Shown piece after piece: positions 26,591-37,470 of a stretch of 64,000 nucleotides of DNA. The stretch spans positions 146,624,746-146,688,745 of the forward strand of contig NC_073304.1 in the NCBI RefSeq assembly GCF_027595985.1, given 5' to 3'. The stretch is from Sorex araneus (lineage: Eukaryota > Chordata > Mammalia > Eulipotyphla > Soricidae). Below the pieces are notes generated by a model. The model was not told where the DNA came from and ran no database searches. It worked only from the letters and a program-made list of their open reading frames with translations. Position numbers and translations under genes: made by a program. Each line of letters starts with the position of its first letter. The first letter of the stretch is position 1.

Positions 26591-27720
26591 CATTGGGCAG
26601 GGTGGGGGGGTGAACTTAGCATGTCCAGCTGTGTCCTAGTACTGAATAACAGCCACCCTGTCCACCTGAACATTACAGCAACAAGTTCACCTGTGCAATA
26701 CGAAAATTATGTTCTTATGTGGAACATAAAAAATGAAGCTGCACCATCTTTGGGCTGGATCTTGTTTGTGTCTAGCAAGTCAGAAAGGCTACAGGGATGG
26801 GAACGCTCCCTGACCTTAGAGACAGCTGGCGGGGGGCAAGACCAAGCCCTCACATACATCTGGCTACTGCATCTATGGAATTTGCCAGGAACCTTGACTT
26901 GTAACTTATCATCATTGCTTTTTGTATGTTAGGATTTCCATAGATCTGTCTGGTTTCATTCTCTGAAAGGTATAACTTTGTCAAAGATTTACTTGAGTCA
27001 CTTTATGGGTCTGGCAGATGAAATGTGAGAAGCGAGTGGTATTTTTTGGTTTGGTTTTAGTTTTCTATTAGTACTGATTTATTCTTGGGTAGTTTTTCAA
27101 GTTCTAGTTGCAAGAGCACGCTGATAAAGGTTTCCACATTTTTACCTTAGCGGGGCAGAGCTCTCTCCCCTCACTGCTCACCAGACCCTTATTACTTAGG
27201 AATCTTTTTATTCAAACAATGCCTTTGTCCTGCCTTAAATCTCAGAAGAGCTTATTTGAGGACAGAGTGCTCCCTAAGTGAAAAGGGCATGGGATGTGTG
27301 CCGAAGAGAGTTCTACGTGTATGGAATGCTGTGGGGGGAAGGAGCTGTGTTCTGCATGTATGTTGGGGCTTTCATAGTAAGGAGTTTAAAATGTGTTAGG
27401 AGGCCCAAAACAGAAGATTTAATTTCATGAAAAATTAAACAAAATGTAAGACTCTTTGTTGAATAAGTTGTGCTTAGATTTCTTGATTTAATACATTTGT
27501 CTGCTTCCCTTCACAAAACTAGTGCACTCCACCCTCTGGCAGACAAAACAAGCAGAAATAAAACAAACAAAACTCCAAACAATCAAAATCCACATAAAAC
27601 AGAAGTATGAACTCACTGAACTTGGTCTAGAATAAGTTCATACATTTTTTCCTTGCTCCATTCTGTCATTGGCCTTTCATGCACTCAGACTCATTGTATC
27701 CCGAGCCAGTGAAGCCCTTC
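26591..27720. other. Intron 1, 3' part, no feature seen
   Basis: No recognised repeat; an A-rich stretch with AAAC units lies at 27545-27600. Confidence 0.5.
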
Positions 27721-27847
27721 ACACTATTTGTTGGCAATCTTGCAGAAAGGAGCATGTTTTGCAGTACATGAGCATCTGGCCCCAGTGCTGGGAGCTGCTT
27801 TGCCCTGTGAAGTGGCTCTAACTGTGTGTCTCATCCTTCCCTTCCAG

Positions 27848-27870
27848 CTTACCCGGAAGAACACCCCGAG
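27848..27870 (+). other. TENT5C: 5' UTR part of TENT5C exon 2
   Basis: These 23 nt lie between the predicted acceptor (AG at 27846-27847) and the start codon. The acceptor is preceded by a run of C and T from about 27831. Confidence 0.8.
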
Positions 27871-29046
27871 ATGGCAGAGGAGAGTGGCAGTGGCAAGGAC
27901 TGTGACTCCTTCAGCGTGCTCAGCTGGGACCAGGTGAGCCGGCTGCACGAGGTCCTGACCGAGGTTGTCCCCATTCATGGCCGAGGCAACTTTCCAACCT
28001 TGGAGATCACTCTGAAGGACATCGTCCAGACGGTCCGTGCCCAGCTGGAGGAGGCTGGTATCAAAGTGCAGGATGTCCGGCTGAATGGGTCTGCCGCGGG
28101 CCATGTCCTGGTCAAGGACAACGGCTTGGGTTGCAAGGACCTGGACCTGATCTTCCATGTGGCCCTTCCAGCGGAGGCCGAGTTTCAGCTGGTCAGGGAT
28201 GTGGTGCTATGCTCCTTGCTGAACTTCCTGCCAGAAGGTGTGAACAAACTCAAAATCAGCCCAGTCACTCTGAAGGAGGCGTACGTCCAGAAGCTGGTGA
28301 AGGTCTGCACGGACACTGACCGCTGGAGCCTCATCTCCCTCTCCAACAAGAACGGGAGGAATGTGGAGCTGAAGTTTGTCGACTCTATCCGGCGGCAGTT
28401 TGAGTTCAGCGTGGACTCCTTCCAGATCATCCTGGATCCTTTGCTGGTCTTCTATGACTGCTCCAGCAGCCCCCTCTCTGAGCACCTGCACCCCCAGGTA
28501 ATCGGGGAGAGCGTGTACGGGGACTTTGAGGAGGCTTTGGACCATCTGCAGAAGAGACTGATTGCCACCAAGAACCCCGAAGAGATCCGGGGCGGGGGGC
28601 TGTTGAAGTACAGCAACCTCCTGGTACGGGACTTCAGGCCCACCAACCAGGATGAGATCAAGACTCTGGAGCGGTACATGTGCTCCAGGTTCTTCATTGA
28701 CTTCCCGGACATCCTGGAACAGCAGCGGAAGCTGGAGACCTACCTCCAAAACCACTTTGCCGAAGGGGAGAGGAGCAAGTATGACTACCTCATGATTCTA
28801 CGCCAGGTGGTGAACGAGAGCACTGTGTGTCTCATGGGGCACGAGCGGAGACAGACCCTGAACCTCATCTCCCTCCTAGCCTTGCGAGTGCTGGCCGAAC
28901 AGAACATCATCCCCAATGCCACCAACGTCACTTGTTACTACCAGCCTGCACCTTATGTCAGCGACGGCAACTTCAACAACTATTACGTGGCCCATCCTCC
29001 GGTGACCTACAGCCAGCCCTACCCTACCTGGCTGCCCTGTAACTAG
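27871..29046 (+). CDS. TENT5C: TENT5C, non-canonical poly(A) polymerase, complete CDS in one exon
   Basis: The 391-residue frame is recognised as TENT5C (FAM46C), the usual family length. Known role: a nucleotidyltransferase-fold poly(A) polymerase that lengthens tails of mRNAs for secreted proteins, acting at the ER with FNDC3 proteins; it is prominent in plasma cells and recurrently lost in human multiple myeloma. Visible motifs: GS of the nucleotidyltransferase signature at residues 73-74 (NGSAAGH), the catalytic pair D90/D92 in KDLDLIF, and a likely third acidic residue E166 in NVELKF. The C-terminal half holds the family's conserved helical region ([16 protein letters not shown] near 274-289) and the protein ends [10 protein letters not shown]. 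No frameshift or internal stop is present. The ATG at 27871 is chosen because it gives the conserved MAEES start, has G at -3 and +4, and lies just after the splice acceptor; the in-frame ATG at 27826 is in the intron. The N-terminal stretch (residues 6-18) looks the least conserved. Confidence 0.98.
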   Translation: MAEESGSGKDCDSFSVLSWDQVSRLHEVLTEVVPIHGRGNFPTLEITLKDIVQTVRAQLEEAGIKVQDVRLNGSAAGHVLVKDNGLGCKDLDLIFHVALPAEAEFQLVRDVVLCSLLNFLPEGVNKLKISPVTLKEAYVQKLVKVCTDTDRWSLISLSNKNGRNVELKFVDSIRRQFEFSVDSFQIILDPLLVFYDCSSSPLSEHLHPQVIGESVYGDFEEALDHLQKRLIATKNPEEIRGGGLLKYSNLLVRDFRPTNQDEIKTLERYMCSRFFIDFPDILEQQRKLETYLQNHFAEGERSKYDYLMILRQVVNESTVCLMGHERRQTLNLISLLALRVLAEQNIIPNATNVTCYYQPAPYVSDGNFNNYYVAHPPVTYSQPYPTWLPCN

Positions 29047-29780
29047 CCGTGAGACCTGAGGGTTTCCACAGGGGGACCCCCATAGGCTAGGGCTCTCAGG
29101 TAGGGGAGCCTCCTTCTAGATGTAGGTGTTTGGCTTTTAAAGGGGAACTCAGCTCTGATTCTGCCTTTTTGTTGTTGTTGTTCTTTGCCCATTGGAATGG
29201 GTCAACAGTCTTATCATGAGCCAACCCTAAGAAGACCCATTGTTCCAGTGCCACTTTGGAAACTGCTATAGGAAGTCTGACCTACCTAGGCATGTCCTTC
29301 TAAGACAGATGCGACCCAGTCACGCCTCGCACTCCTTTGTGGGCACTGTGCACTCATGGAGATGGGGGAGATGCTTGGGCTGGGTCTGAGAAAGCGTTTC
29401 TGCTGCCAGTCTTCTCACTTGTGCCTCACAGAAGCCACGTTGGCCCTCATTTGGGATTCTCAGGAAAGTTGTGCTGATAGTCTAAGTGGTTTAATTTGGG
29501 CATGAAAATTTGGGCTTTAATTGGGCAGGAAGTGAGGGGTGTTCTTGTGACTTCAGTTGTGTTGATGGGACTAAGTTGCTTACATTTATTCCCTTTCAGA
29601 GAGCTGAGAATTTCTTTCATTTCCCCCAGAAAACAAAGTCAGTCGCTGGAGAATTGAGACCTAGTTGAAAGTGTTTTCTGGTTTAAATGCTGGGCTATCA
29701 TGATGAATTGTGAGAGATTGCTGAGGAGAAAAAAAAAAAAAAAAGACAACCTGTTTCTTGAAATGTAACTTGAAAAAGAT

Positions 29781-29786
29781 AATAAA
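29781..29786 (+). terminator. TENT5C: Possible proximal poly(A) signal
   Basis: AATAAA about 735 nt after the stop codon, followed by a G/T-rich stretch (GTGGTGGTGGG, 29814-29824). It could give a short 3' UTR isoform, inferred from sequence only. Confidence 0.35.
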
Positions 29787-31674
29787 ATGTGGAACTTGAT
29801 GCTAAAAGTAAAGTGGTGGTGGGGGGCTATTGTAAATAGGAAACATGAATGTTTGGGGAAAAAAATGTTCTTTAAATAAGGAATTCTTACTGAATGACAC
29901 TTTTCTTTTTTCATTAGCTGATCAATTTTATTTTGCTCTTCCTAAGATTAAGGATTGTGCTGAGTTGAGTGGTTATAGGGACTAGCCTTTGGGTCTTCCA
30001 ATGTTTTGACTGGAAATCCATTTGGTTACTTTCTGAGTATGACATGCTGTTTAGGGGGGAATGCTTTGGCTGTTTTTTTTTTTGTATTTTGTGTGGGCCC
30101 TACCCCCCAAAAGCAATAGTGATTTCTTCTTTCAGGTTTTCTGACAGCAAGTGAATTCAGGAACTTAGATACAAAAGAGTGACCTACGGAATGAGCACTA
30201 TGGACACTGTTGGTCAGCTTGAAGTCACCTTTGAGTTGAGCCTGCTGTCCCCTGACTCGAGCCTGGAGACAGAGGGTTGAGATTTACTGGGGCCTCCTGT
30301 GCTTCCAAGCCCCTGGCAAGAATGTGTTAGTTGAAGAATTAAGCAAGTGGTCTTTCCTTATTCTCATCCTGGTGGATGTGGTCTCACTTATGTATGTTCT
30401 GCACTTTAGAAGGAAAACAGTGTTAATCTCTAGTCTGAAGCTTAGTAAAAGGAACCTTCCAAGCTTCTGCTTTCCCAGTAGGCTTAGATTAGGGATTTTG
30501 TGTTTTGAAACTTTTTGTGGAATCTCTTAGAAAACTTCACTGTAGGATAATCAAGGGCCAAGAAACTCAGTATTTGCCAGCCTGCTGGGTTTTTGAAGTG
30601 ATTTCATCAAAACTATGCTTTGGATTTTAATGTAATCCTATGGCCACAAAAGTCCCATGCCCTGGGTAGCTGCAGTCTCCTTTTAAGCAACAAAGTTATT
30701 GGAATGCAAAAATGCTTAGTAGAAAATGAGTGGTTTACCTTTTTCCAAAGATATTTTCAGTGTTTGTTTTATATGTGTGTGTGTGTGTGTTTCTGAAATG
30801 TGATGTCTTCATTCTCTTAAACGCAAATTAGGCTGAAGCAAAACCCATAGCTCAGTTGTAATTCACGTCATAATCATAGGTGAAACTAGAGCCACTTCTT
30901 AGTATGACCAGTTCCTGTCACACTAAGGAGTGAGTCGTGAGCTGGAGTGATAATCGATAGCTTTCAGTCAAGGACATTTCTACATGGAATGGGACCCTGG
31001 GATATTTCAGTGTTAAAAGGGAGGGGCAGTGTTGAACGAATACCAACTTTAAAAATGTGACATGGTCACCCATGACCTCACAAAGCTGCACAAAAATGAC
31101 AGATTTGTTAAACCAAAGCATTGACATGTGATAAAGCTGCCAAAGAAGCACTTGATAACAAAAGCCAGTATTGCATTTACTAGGAGATATAGAGATAAGG
31201 GTAATGAGACTCCATACAGATAGGATGAAACCATGTTGAACGATTAGATTTCCAGTTCCCAGAAGCCTCCTTGGAACTCTTTCTATTTATCTTTATTTTT
31301 TAGTACTCTGGTACTCCTTGTCCTTTGGAGTTGGTCAGAGGCACGGACATGGCTCCAAGTCCTTCAGTTCTTTCCTGTTGTGTGACGGCCATTTTGGAAA
31401 ACAATTTTGTCACCTGAAGTTCTTAGTAGACCCAGCTATTTTGGAGTGTGAGAAACATATGTTTTAGGAAAATTAGGGTAAAGAGTTGCTGACCAAGGCT
31501 GCCTTTTGAAAATACAATCTCTGTCTAGTGGTTTCTATAGCCTCTGTTTGCATTTTGCCAGCCCCAGAATAGATCTTGAATTTTGGGTGTCTGGAAATCT
31601 CAACTGAAACCTGCCTTGCATACTGCTCACATAAGCACCAGATACTCAGAATTTGTAGAGTCCAGTGGTTCCTC

Positions 31675-31676
<2 letters not shown>

Positions 31677-31730
<54 letters not shown>

Positions 31731-31731
31731 T
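31677..31731 (+). repeat. (TG)n tract inside the TENT5C 3' UTR
   Basis: About 25 TG units with small interruptions near the right end. If transcribed it gives a UG-repeat RNA, a known type of binding site for TDP-43 and CELF proteins. Length is probably variable between individuals. Confidence 0.9.
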
Positions 31732-32854
31732 CTGTGTTGAGTAATATGAAACTTGGCAGTGACCTGGGGCACTAAAGTTCAAGTGTGAGCCCTTATATAA
31801 ATGCAGGCAGTCTCCTAGGCTTGGGGCAGTTTTCTGATGCTTTCTACTGGTATGCAGCTTTCTCCCAGTCTGATGCTTGGGATCAGTTTGAGTAGCTGTA
31901 GAATTGCAGCAGTACCTTCCCCCCGTTCCTGGCAAAAAGGCCCACACCAAATTCTTGGCCTTAAGCATTGGTCTCACTCTTGAATCTTTGGCAGTAAGAC
32001 ATTATTCCTCACTAAGTAACTTCAGCTTTGAAATCAAACTGTGTTAGTAACATTTTGAAATCACAGTGCCTGCTGACTGCTTTGGGAATGAGGCCTGACC
32101 CACACCTAGGAGGACCATGCCGGGAGAGATCCTGCTTTCCCAACATATTAATGGTTTTGATAGTTTGATTTAGGATCAACCCCTCCCAGTTTGATTTTTT
32201 TTTTCTGAGCATTTGCTTCAGAATGCTGTGTGAACCTGTGTTTTGTGGTGACACTTCTGTGAACTGCTAAAGCCCCAAATCTCCTTATCTGCCCTCTAGT
32301 CTCCAGCCTCCATTAGCTCCTTCCACCATGGCAGATTAGGATTTTAACTGGGGTGCTTTGTTCACTGTGGATAATGGTGCCACTCTAAAGCCGCTCCCCA
32401 AATTTAAAAATAATTCCCTTGTAGTTAACTTTCTGGTGCCTTGTTTTAGGATGCAGCTAGATTCTGAACTCAAGTGTCCTCTTCTGAGACTGAATTTATT
32501 TGTACTTTGCTGACTCACACACATGGGGGGCATTCTTAGTCATTGAGCTGGGACTCTGACTCGGGAAGCTTCACTGGGTGGGTTCTACCAGGTAAAAAAC
32601 CTTCCAGCAGCAAAGGTTAGAATCACATCCTTCCTCTGGCAGAGCCTGGACTGTCAGGGCTCTCTGGCTCACACTTCATCTCAGCCAATTAAATTAAATT
32701 CAGAGGGCCCAGGAAGGTGTGGAGGGAGGGGCTGCATTTGAAAAGATCTGGCAAACCACAGCATTACTTGGACACTTCCAAGAGGAGGATCAGGAAAGAA
32801 AGTGCTTTTTTGTGAGTTCAGGTTCTAAATCGTGTTTACCTATTACTTAAAAAA

Positions 32855-32860
32855 AATAAA
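32855..32860 (+). terminator. TENT5C: Possible alternative poly(A) signal
   Basis: AATAAA preceded by an A-run, followed after about 30 nt by GGAGTGTTGCCTGG, a plausible G/T-rich element. It would shorten the 3' UTR by about 440 nt. Confidence 0.35.
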
Positions 32861-33291
32861 GTGTAAGCTAAAGAAAATGCCTGGAGTGTTGCCTGGACCA
32901 AATCAAGTTGGTGCAAATTGTATGTTTGCACAGAGAGGTGAGAAGACCATGAAAGAGGAAGTCTGTAAATAATAGGATCCTTGAGCATTTCTTGCCTCAA
33001 GCCACCTGGCCTTTGTTCTTCCTTTTTAATGGATTAAAAAACATGTCTTAGGAAAATTGACTTTATTTTTATCCATTCACATCCAGATTGATCTAGATAG
33101 ATGTTAAGATGAACATTAGGATGATCATTAGACTTCATTGGAAGGTTTTCTCATTCTATTTGCATAGCCTGGGAAACTGAGGCTTCCTCTGGTGTTATGG
33201 TGGCTGTTCCCCTGGGGTACAGGTGACATCTCTTGTCAGTACAAAATGTTAGAACTTGATGCATTTGCATTTGAAAGCTTTGAGTTTGAGA

Positions 33292-33297
33292 AATAAA
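33292..33297 (+). terminator. TENT5C: Likely distal poly(A) signal AATAAA of TENT5C
   Basis: AATAAA sits at the end of the repeat-free block; the next bases are A-rich and then a G/T-rich stretch (33320-33342) fits a downstream element. A pyrimidine repeat and L1 DNA begin 200 bases later, so the transcript is unlikely to extend much further. Confidence 0.55.
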
Positions 33298-33499
33298 TAT
33301 TATTAAAAAACAACAATACCGTGGTAATGTTCCTTGTTTTATGACTTCTCGTGGCAAACCTGTTGTCGTGGGTTCCAGGAACTGCAGCGGATACCAACAC
33401 TTTTTTTGCACAGTGTTCTCTGTAGGGGGTTGATCTTGTCTCTCCTTCTCCGAAAGTTTTCCCAACACATTTTCAGTGAACTTTGTAGTTGGACCACAG

Positions 33500-33930
33500 A
33501 CTTTTCTTTTTCTTTTTCTTTTTCTTTTCTTTCTTTTCTTTTCTTTTCTTTTCTTTTCTTTTCTTTTCTTTTCTTTTCTTTTCTTTTCTTTTCTTTTCTT
33601 TTCTTTTCTTTTCTTTTCTTTCCTTCCCCTTCTCTTCCCCTTCCCTTCCCTTCCCCTTCCCTTCCCCTTCCCTTCCCTTCCCTTCCCCTTCCCTTCCCCT
33701 TCCCTTCCCTTCCCTTCCCCTTCCCTTCCCTTCCCCTTCCCTTCCCCTTCCCTTCCCTTCCCTTCCCTTCCCTTCCCTTCCCCTTCCCTTCCCTTCCCCT
33801 TCCCCTTCCCCTTCCCCTTCCCTTCCCTTCCCTTTATTCTTTTCTTTTCTTTTCTTTTCTTTTCTTTTCTTTTCTTTTCTTTTCTTTTCTTTTCTTTTCT
33901 TTTCTTTTCTTTTCTTTCCTTTGTTTTTTA
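33500..33930. repeat. (TTTTC)n - (CCCTT)n - (TTTTC)n pyrimidine tract
   Basis: About 430 bases of nearly pure C/T. TTTTC units run to about 33620, CCCTTCC-type units to about 33835, then TTTTC units return. The arrangement is roughly mirror-symmetric. It begins about 200 bases after the likely TENT5C poly(A) site. Confidence 0.97.
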
Positions 33931-33939
33931 TGTAGGAGT

Positions 33940-34364
33940 ATTGCTATTTATTCAGCCATTGATTAAACTAATTGAATTGGGCATGAACTCCACATTGCTT
34001 TTTTTTCAAATTTTTAAAAACTGGGTATCCATGAGATAGACCATTACAAAGCGGTTCATAATTGGGTTTCAGTCACACAGTGATCCAGCACCCATCCCTC
34101 CTCCAGTGTACATTTCCCAACACCAATGTCTCCCGTTTCCTCACCACCACCCCCCAACCCCCTACCTCCCACCCCCAGCCTCCCATTGGGAGGCACTTTC
34201 CTTCTTGCTCTTTTTCTCCTTTTCCTTTTGTGCATTATGGCTTGCAATACAGGAGCTAACAGGTCATGGTGTATGTTCAGGCACTCAGTATTTTTATCTA
34301 GACGATAAGGACAACCTCTTTCCTCGTCCCTCCATTGGGCAATTTAGTCTTTAAGGGACCTTCT
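33940..34364 (-). mobile_element. Older L1 3' UTR-like sequence, antisense
   Basis: CACCCATCCCTCCTCCAGTG, CCCAACACCAATG and a C-rich stretch resemble the 3' UTRs of the other shrew L1 copies here. It is interrupted by the younger L1 at 34378-35058 and continues for some tens of bases after it (35072-35140). Confidence 0.5.
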
Positions 34365-34377
34365 TAGATTCAACATT

Positions 34378-35058
34378 TTTTTTTCTTGTAGACTTAATAC
34401 TTTATTTTAATGTCTGATTTTTTTTTTAATTTTTTATTGAGTCACCATGTGGAAAGTTACAAAGTTTTCAGGTTTAAATCTCAGTTATACAATGCTCGAA
34501 TACCCATCCCTTCACCAGTGCTTATATTCCACCACCAAGAATCCCAGTATAGCTCCACCCCGCCCCCCCACACCCCTAACCCCCCCACGCCCCTAGCCCC
34601 CCACCCTTAGCCCCCCCCACCTGTGTAACTAATAAATTTCACTTTACTTTCACTTTGATTGCATACAATATTTCAACAAAACTCACTATTATTTTGGAGA
34701 GTTTGGAGAGTCTCTCCCCTAAAGTCAGACCTGCTGAAAAGGAAGCATTAGATAATTTGTTTTCCATTGCTGAGGATTAAGAGGTATGAGGTCGAGTGAC
34801 CACACTTAGCGGCCTCTCAGTTTTGGCTTTCTGTAATTTAGTATTTTAGTAACTAAGTCCAGAGAGATATGTGCCAGAAGTTGCATCGTTGCCAACTTGT
34901 ACTTCTCAGTTACATTATATTCCACATATGAGTGCAATCTTTCTATGTCTCTTTCTTTCTGACTCATTTCACTCAACACGATACTTTCCATGTTGATCCA
35001 TTTATATGCAAATTTCATGACTTCATGTTTTCTGACAGCTACATAGTATTCCATTGTG
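34378..35058 (-). mobile_element. L1 3' end with 13-bp target-site duplication and candidate 3' transduction
   Basis: TAGATTCAACATT flanks the insert (34365-34377 and 35059-35071). In antisense it holds a T-run, a unique stretch (34385-34417), a second T-run, the L1 signal (TTTATT at 34433-34438), the L1 3' UTR, and the end of ORF2 (EYYVAVRKHEVMKFAYKWIN, 34930-35054). It is 5' truncated at about 680 bp and lies inside older L1 3' UTR-like DNA. Confidence 0.85.
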
Positions 35059-35147
35059 TAGATTCAACATTAAGGACAAACCCAGAGAAAAAAAGAAGAA
35101 AGCAATAGTAAGAAAATGAAAATAGTGTTAACTCTACTCAACACAGC

Positions 35148-35305
35148 ATGTTTTTTTATTTTTTGAGTTTGTGCTTAGGGATAACTCCTGATCTGCACTC
35201 AGAAATCACTCCTGATGGGCTCGAGGGAACCATAGGTGATGCTGAGGATCAAATCCAAGTTGGCTGTGTGCAGGGCAAGTGTCTTGTCTGCTGTACTATC
35301 TCTCC
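35148..35305 (-). mobile_element. Shrew SINE head to head with a composite SINE
   Basis: T-run, GATCTGCACTCAGAAATCAC, GGTGATGCTGAGGATCAAATC and ACTATCTCTCC, then the + strand composite SINE begins. Confidence 0.82.
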
Positions 35306-35556
35306 AGGCTGGAGCGATAGCACAGTGGTAGGGCATTTGCCTTGCACGAGGGCCAACCTAGGTTTGATTCCTCTACCCCTCTCGGAGAGCCCGGCAAACT
35401 ACCAAGAGTATCTCACCTGCAAGGCAGAGCCTGGCAAGCTATCCGTTGGCATATTCAATATGCCAAAAACAGTAACAAGAAGTCTCACCATGGAGACATT
35501 ACTGGTGCTCGCTTGAGCAAATCGATGACCAATGGGATGACAGTGACTATCTCTTC
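35306..35556 (+). mobile_element. Composite SINE: tRNA-like head plus RTE tail, full length
   Basis: The head (GGCTGGAGCGATAGCACAG) and box B (GGTTTGATTCC) match the A-tailed SINE. The body has AGAGCCCGGCAA and GCCTGGCAAGCTA blocks and CCAAAAACAGTAACAA. The 3' part, ACATTACTGGTGC to GGGATGACAGTGAC, matches the 3' end of the RTE LINE at 45.2 kb. This is the most complete copy of the class in the window. It lies head to head with an older - strand SINE. Confidence 0.85.
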
Positions 35557-35586
35557 AGCCTCAGCGGTTTCTTTCAAAACTGCAGA

Positions 35587-35743
35587 AATGGGGCCAGAGA
35601 GATAATTCAGCAGGTTGAGTACTTGCCTTGCATATGGCTGACCCAGATTCACTCCCCAGCACCCCAGATGGTTCCCCAAGCCTGACAGAAATGATCCCTG
35701 AGCACTGCCACTGGGCATCCTCCTGTTCCCCAAATAAGTGCTG
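35587..35743 (+). mobile_element. Shrew SINE
   Basis: GGGGCCAGAGAGATAATTCAG head, GATTCACTCCCCAGCACCCC, GAAATGATCCCTGAGCACTG. Confidence 0.8.
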
Positions 35744-37290
35744 TTTGACTAGCACTTGACCAAAGGCATAAAGGGTCGTGAGGGCCTCACACTGGGATCA
35801 ACATCCTGATTGTTTTGATCCAGTTCATATCCCTACTGACTTCCCAACTTCATGCCCCTACCCTGTACTCTATCCTGTGTTGAAATTCTTGAACTCCTGC
35901 AGTATTCTCAGTAACAACCGCCCACACACATGTTGCCTTCATCCTGCCGATAGCCACAACTCTCAAACCTTTCAGACTGAGGAGGAACATTCTGCCTGAA
36001 GCTGAGTGGGCATGCAGTTCTTTCCCAATTGCTGTGTTGGCGTATTGGTTCAGTCACCCATTTTCCTCTGAAGCCCTGATGGCTAGCACGCACCCTCTAT
36101 ATTGCATCTGTGCCCTGACCTTCCTCCAGGCACCACCAGTGATCAGTGACCCCTGATCTTTGACCTCTGCACTCTGGCCCTAGGTCTGCCCATGAAGGCT
36201 ACAATGACTACTTCTTCCTGGATCCTGGGACTTGAGATGAATCAAAGAACAACCTTATGACCAGATGTTTGCTTTGAACCATGTGCAGGATCCTTTTCCT
36301 GCCTTGTATGGCATGTTCTTTCTGTGTACTCTGGAGCTTCTGCTGGCTTGCTATTGCCATTAACTCTTTCCCACACTGTTTCATAGATCTGTCAACTTGT
36401 CTCCATTTCTCCTAACTGATCCAAGAGCTCTTTCCAAAACTTGTGCTTGTCCCCATCTCATACAGATGCTTAAGCCCCCCTGTGCCAAAGGAGATGGCAG
36501 ACTTTGATATCATAGCTCACCCAATCTACCTCCCCAACTGTTCATAGCCTGCTAGCCAGCACGTCCTTCAGTTACAGAGCCAACCTACCTCTGTTAAATC
36601 CACAACACTGCTTAGATGCAGCCTCTGGCTTCCCAGGCCCTTGTCCCCTGCCTGTTGTGTTGATCATACTTAGACTGGTTCTCCTTTCAATTGTTAACAC
36701 ACCTGTTTTATTTTCCACTGCCCACCACCCACACAGCTGGCATAGATTTTGAACTTGATGTTTTCATCCCTGAAAAACTTGGACATGGGCCACTAGCAAC
36801 TGGGAAACCCAGTTGTGGATATTAACCTGGATATGTTGAAATGCTTCATTCCTGTGCCAGAAAATGTTTTAGACGTGGTATTGTCCAGACCAATCTTCAT
36901 ATGCAGAACAACTTGTAGGAAGAAGTAGTGATACTCAGTTCTCTCAAATTAGGAGTCGTGTCCTGGATGCTCTAACATCAATAATCTCAAGTTTGAATCT
37001 TCCATGGGTGGGGTCCGTACTTGTGACTGCAGTCTTTTGTTTTCTCAATTCCTACCCAACCTAGTGCTCTCAGTGCTCATTCTCTTCTGGTGTCCTCATA
37101 CAACTTGTCTCCTGTCAAGCCTAAATGGTTATCCCTTGGCATTTGGTGGACTCCCTTTGCCACCTGCTACCTCCAGGATTCTCCAAGTATACTTTTAGCT
37201 ACCTGAGAAGTTTTCTCCTTTTGCTTTCCAAGTAGAGACTTATGGACAGAATAGTAGCATAGATGGTTCTTAAATTAGAATCTCCTAATT
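35744..37290. other. Unclassified 1.5 kb
   Basis: Pyrimidine-leaning sequence without recognised SINE or L1 words and with only short frames. It could be an old retroviral or other repeat, or unique intergenic DNA. Confidence 0.4.
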
Positions 37291-37470
37291 CAGGTGCCAG
37301 AGTGATAGTACAGCAGGTACTACATTTGCCTTGCATGTAGGCCACCTGGTTCAATTCCTGGTGTTCCATATGGTCCCCTGAGCCCTGCCAGGATTAACTG
37401 CTGAGTACAGAGCCAGGAATAACCCGGGAGCATAGCTTGTATGACCCCAACAAGAACAAGAATAATAACT
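37291..37470 (+). mobile_element. Shrew SINE
   Basis: GTGCCAGAGTGATAGTACAG, GGTTCAATTCCTGGTG, CATATGGTCCCCTGAGCCC and an AAT/AAG-rich end. Confidence 0.83.

Larger units (their letters stand above)
29047..33315 (+). other. TENT5C: TENT5C 3' UTR, about 4.2 kb, end inferred
   Basis: A long 3' UTR is known for TENT5C. Here the stretch after the stop codon is AT-rich with scattered ATTTA motifs and contains no recognisable SINE or L1 copy, although such copies lie on both sides. It includes an A-run at 29730-29744 and a TG tract at 31677-31731. The end is placed about 20 nt after an AATAAA at 33292-33297. Shorter forms are possible through signals near 29781 and 32855. Confidence 0.65.

Noticed and set aside
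27826..27870. Upstream in-frame ATG that would add 15 residues to TENT5C
   Set aside because: It lies before the splice acceptor at 27847, so it is intronic; the conserved protein start is the ATG at 27871.
27724..28755. - strand frames opposite the TENT5C CDS (up to 182 codons)
   Set aside because: Shadow frames of a GC-rich conserved CDS, with no recognisable protein.
33334..34039. Frames of 148-210 codons with Phe/Ser/Pro repeats
   Set aside because: Readings of the TTTTC/CCCTT tract.
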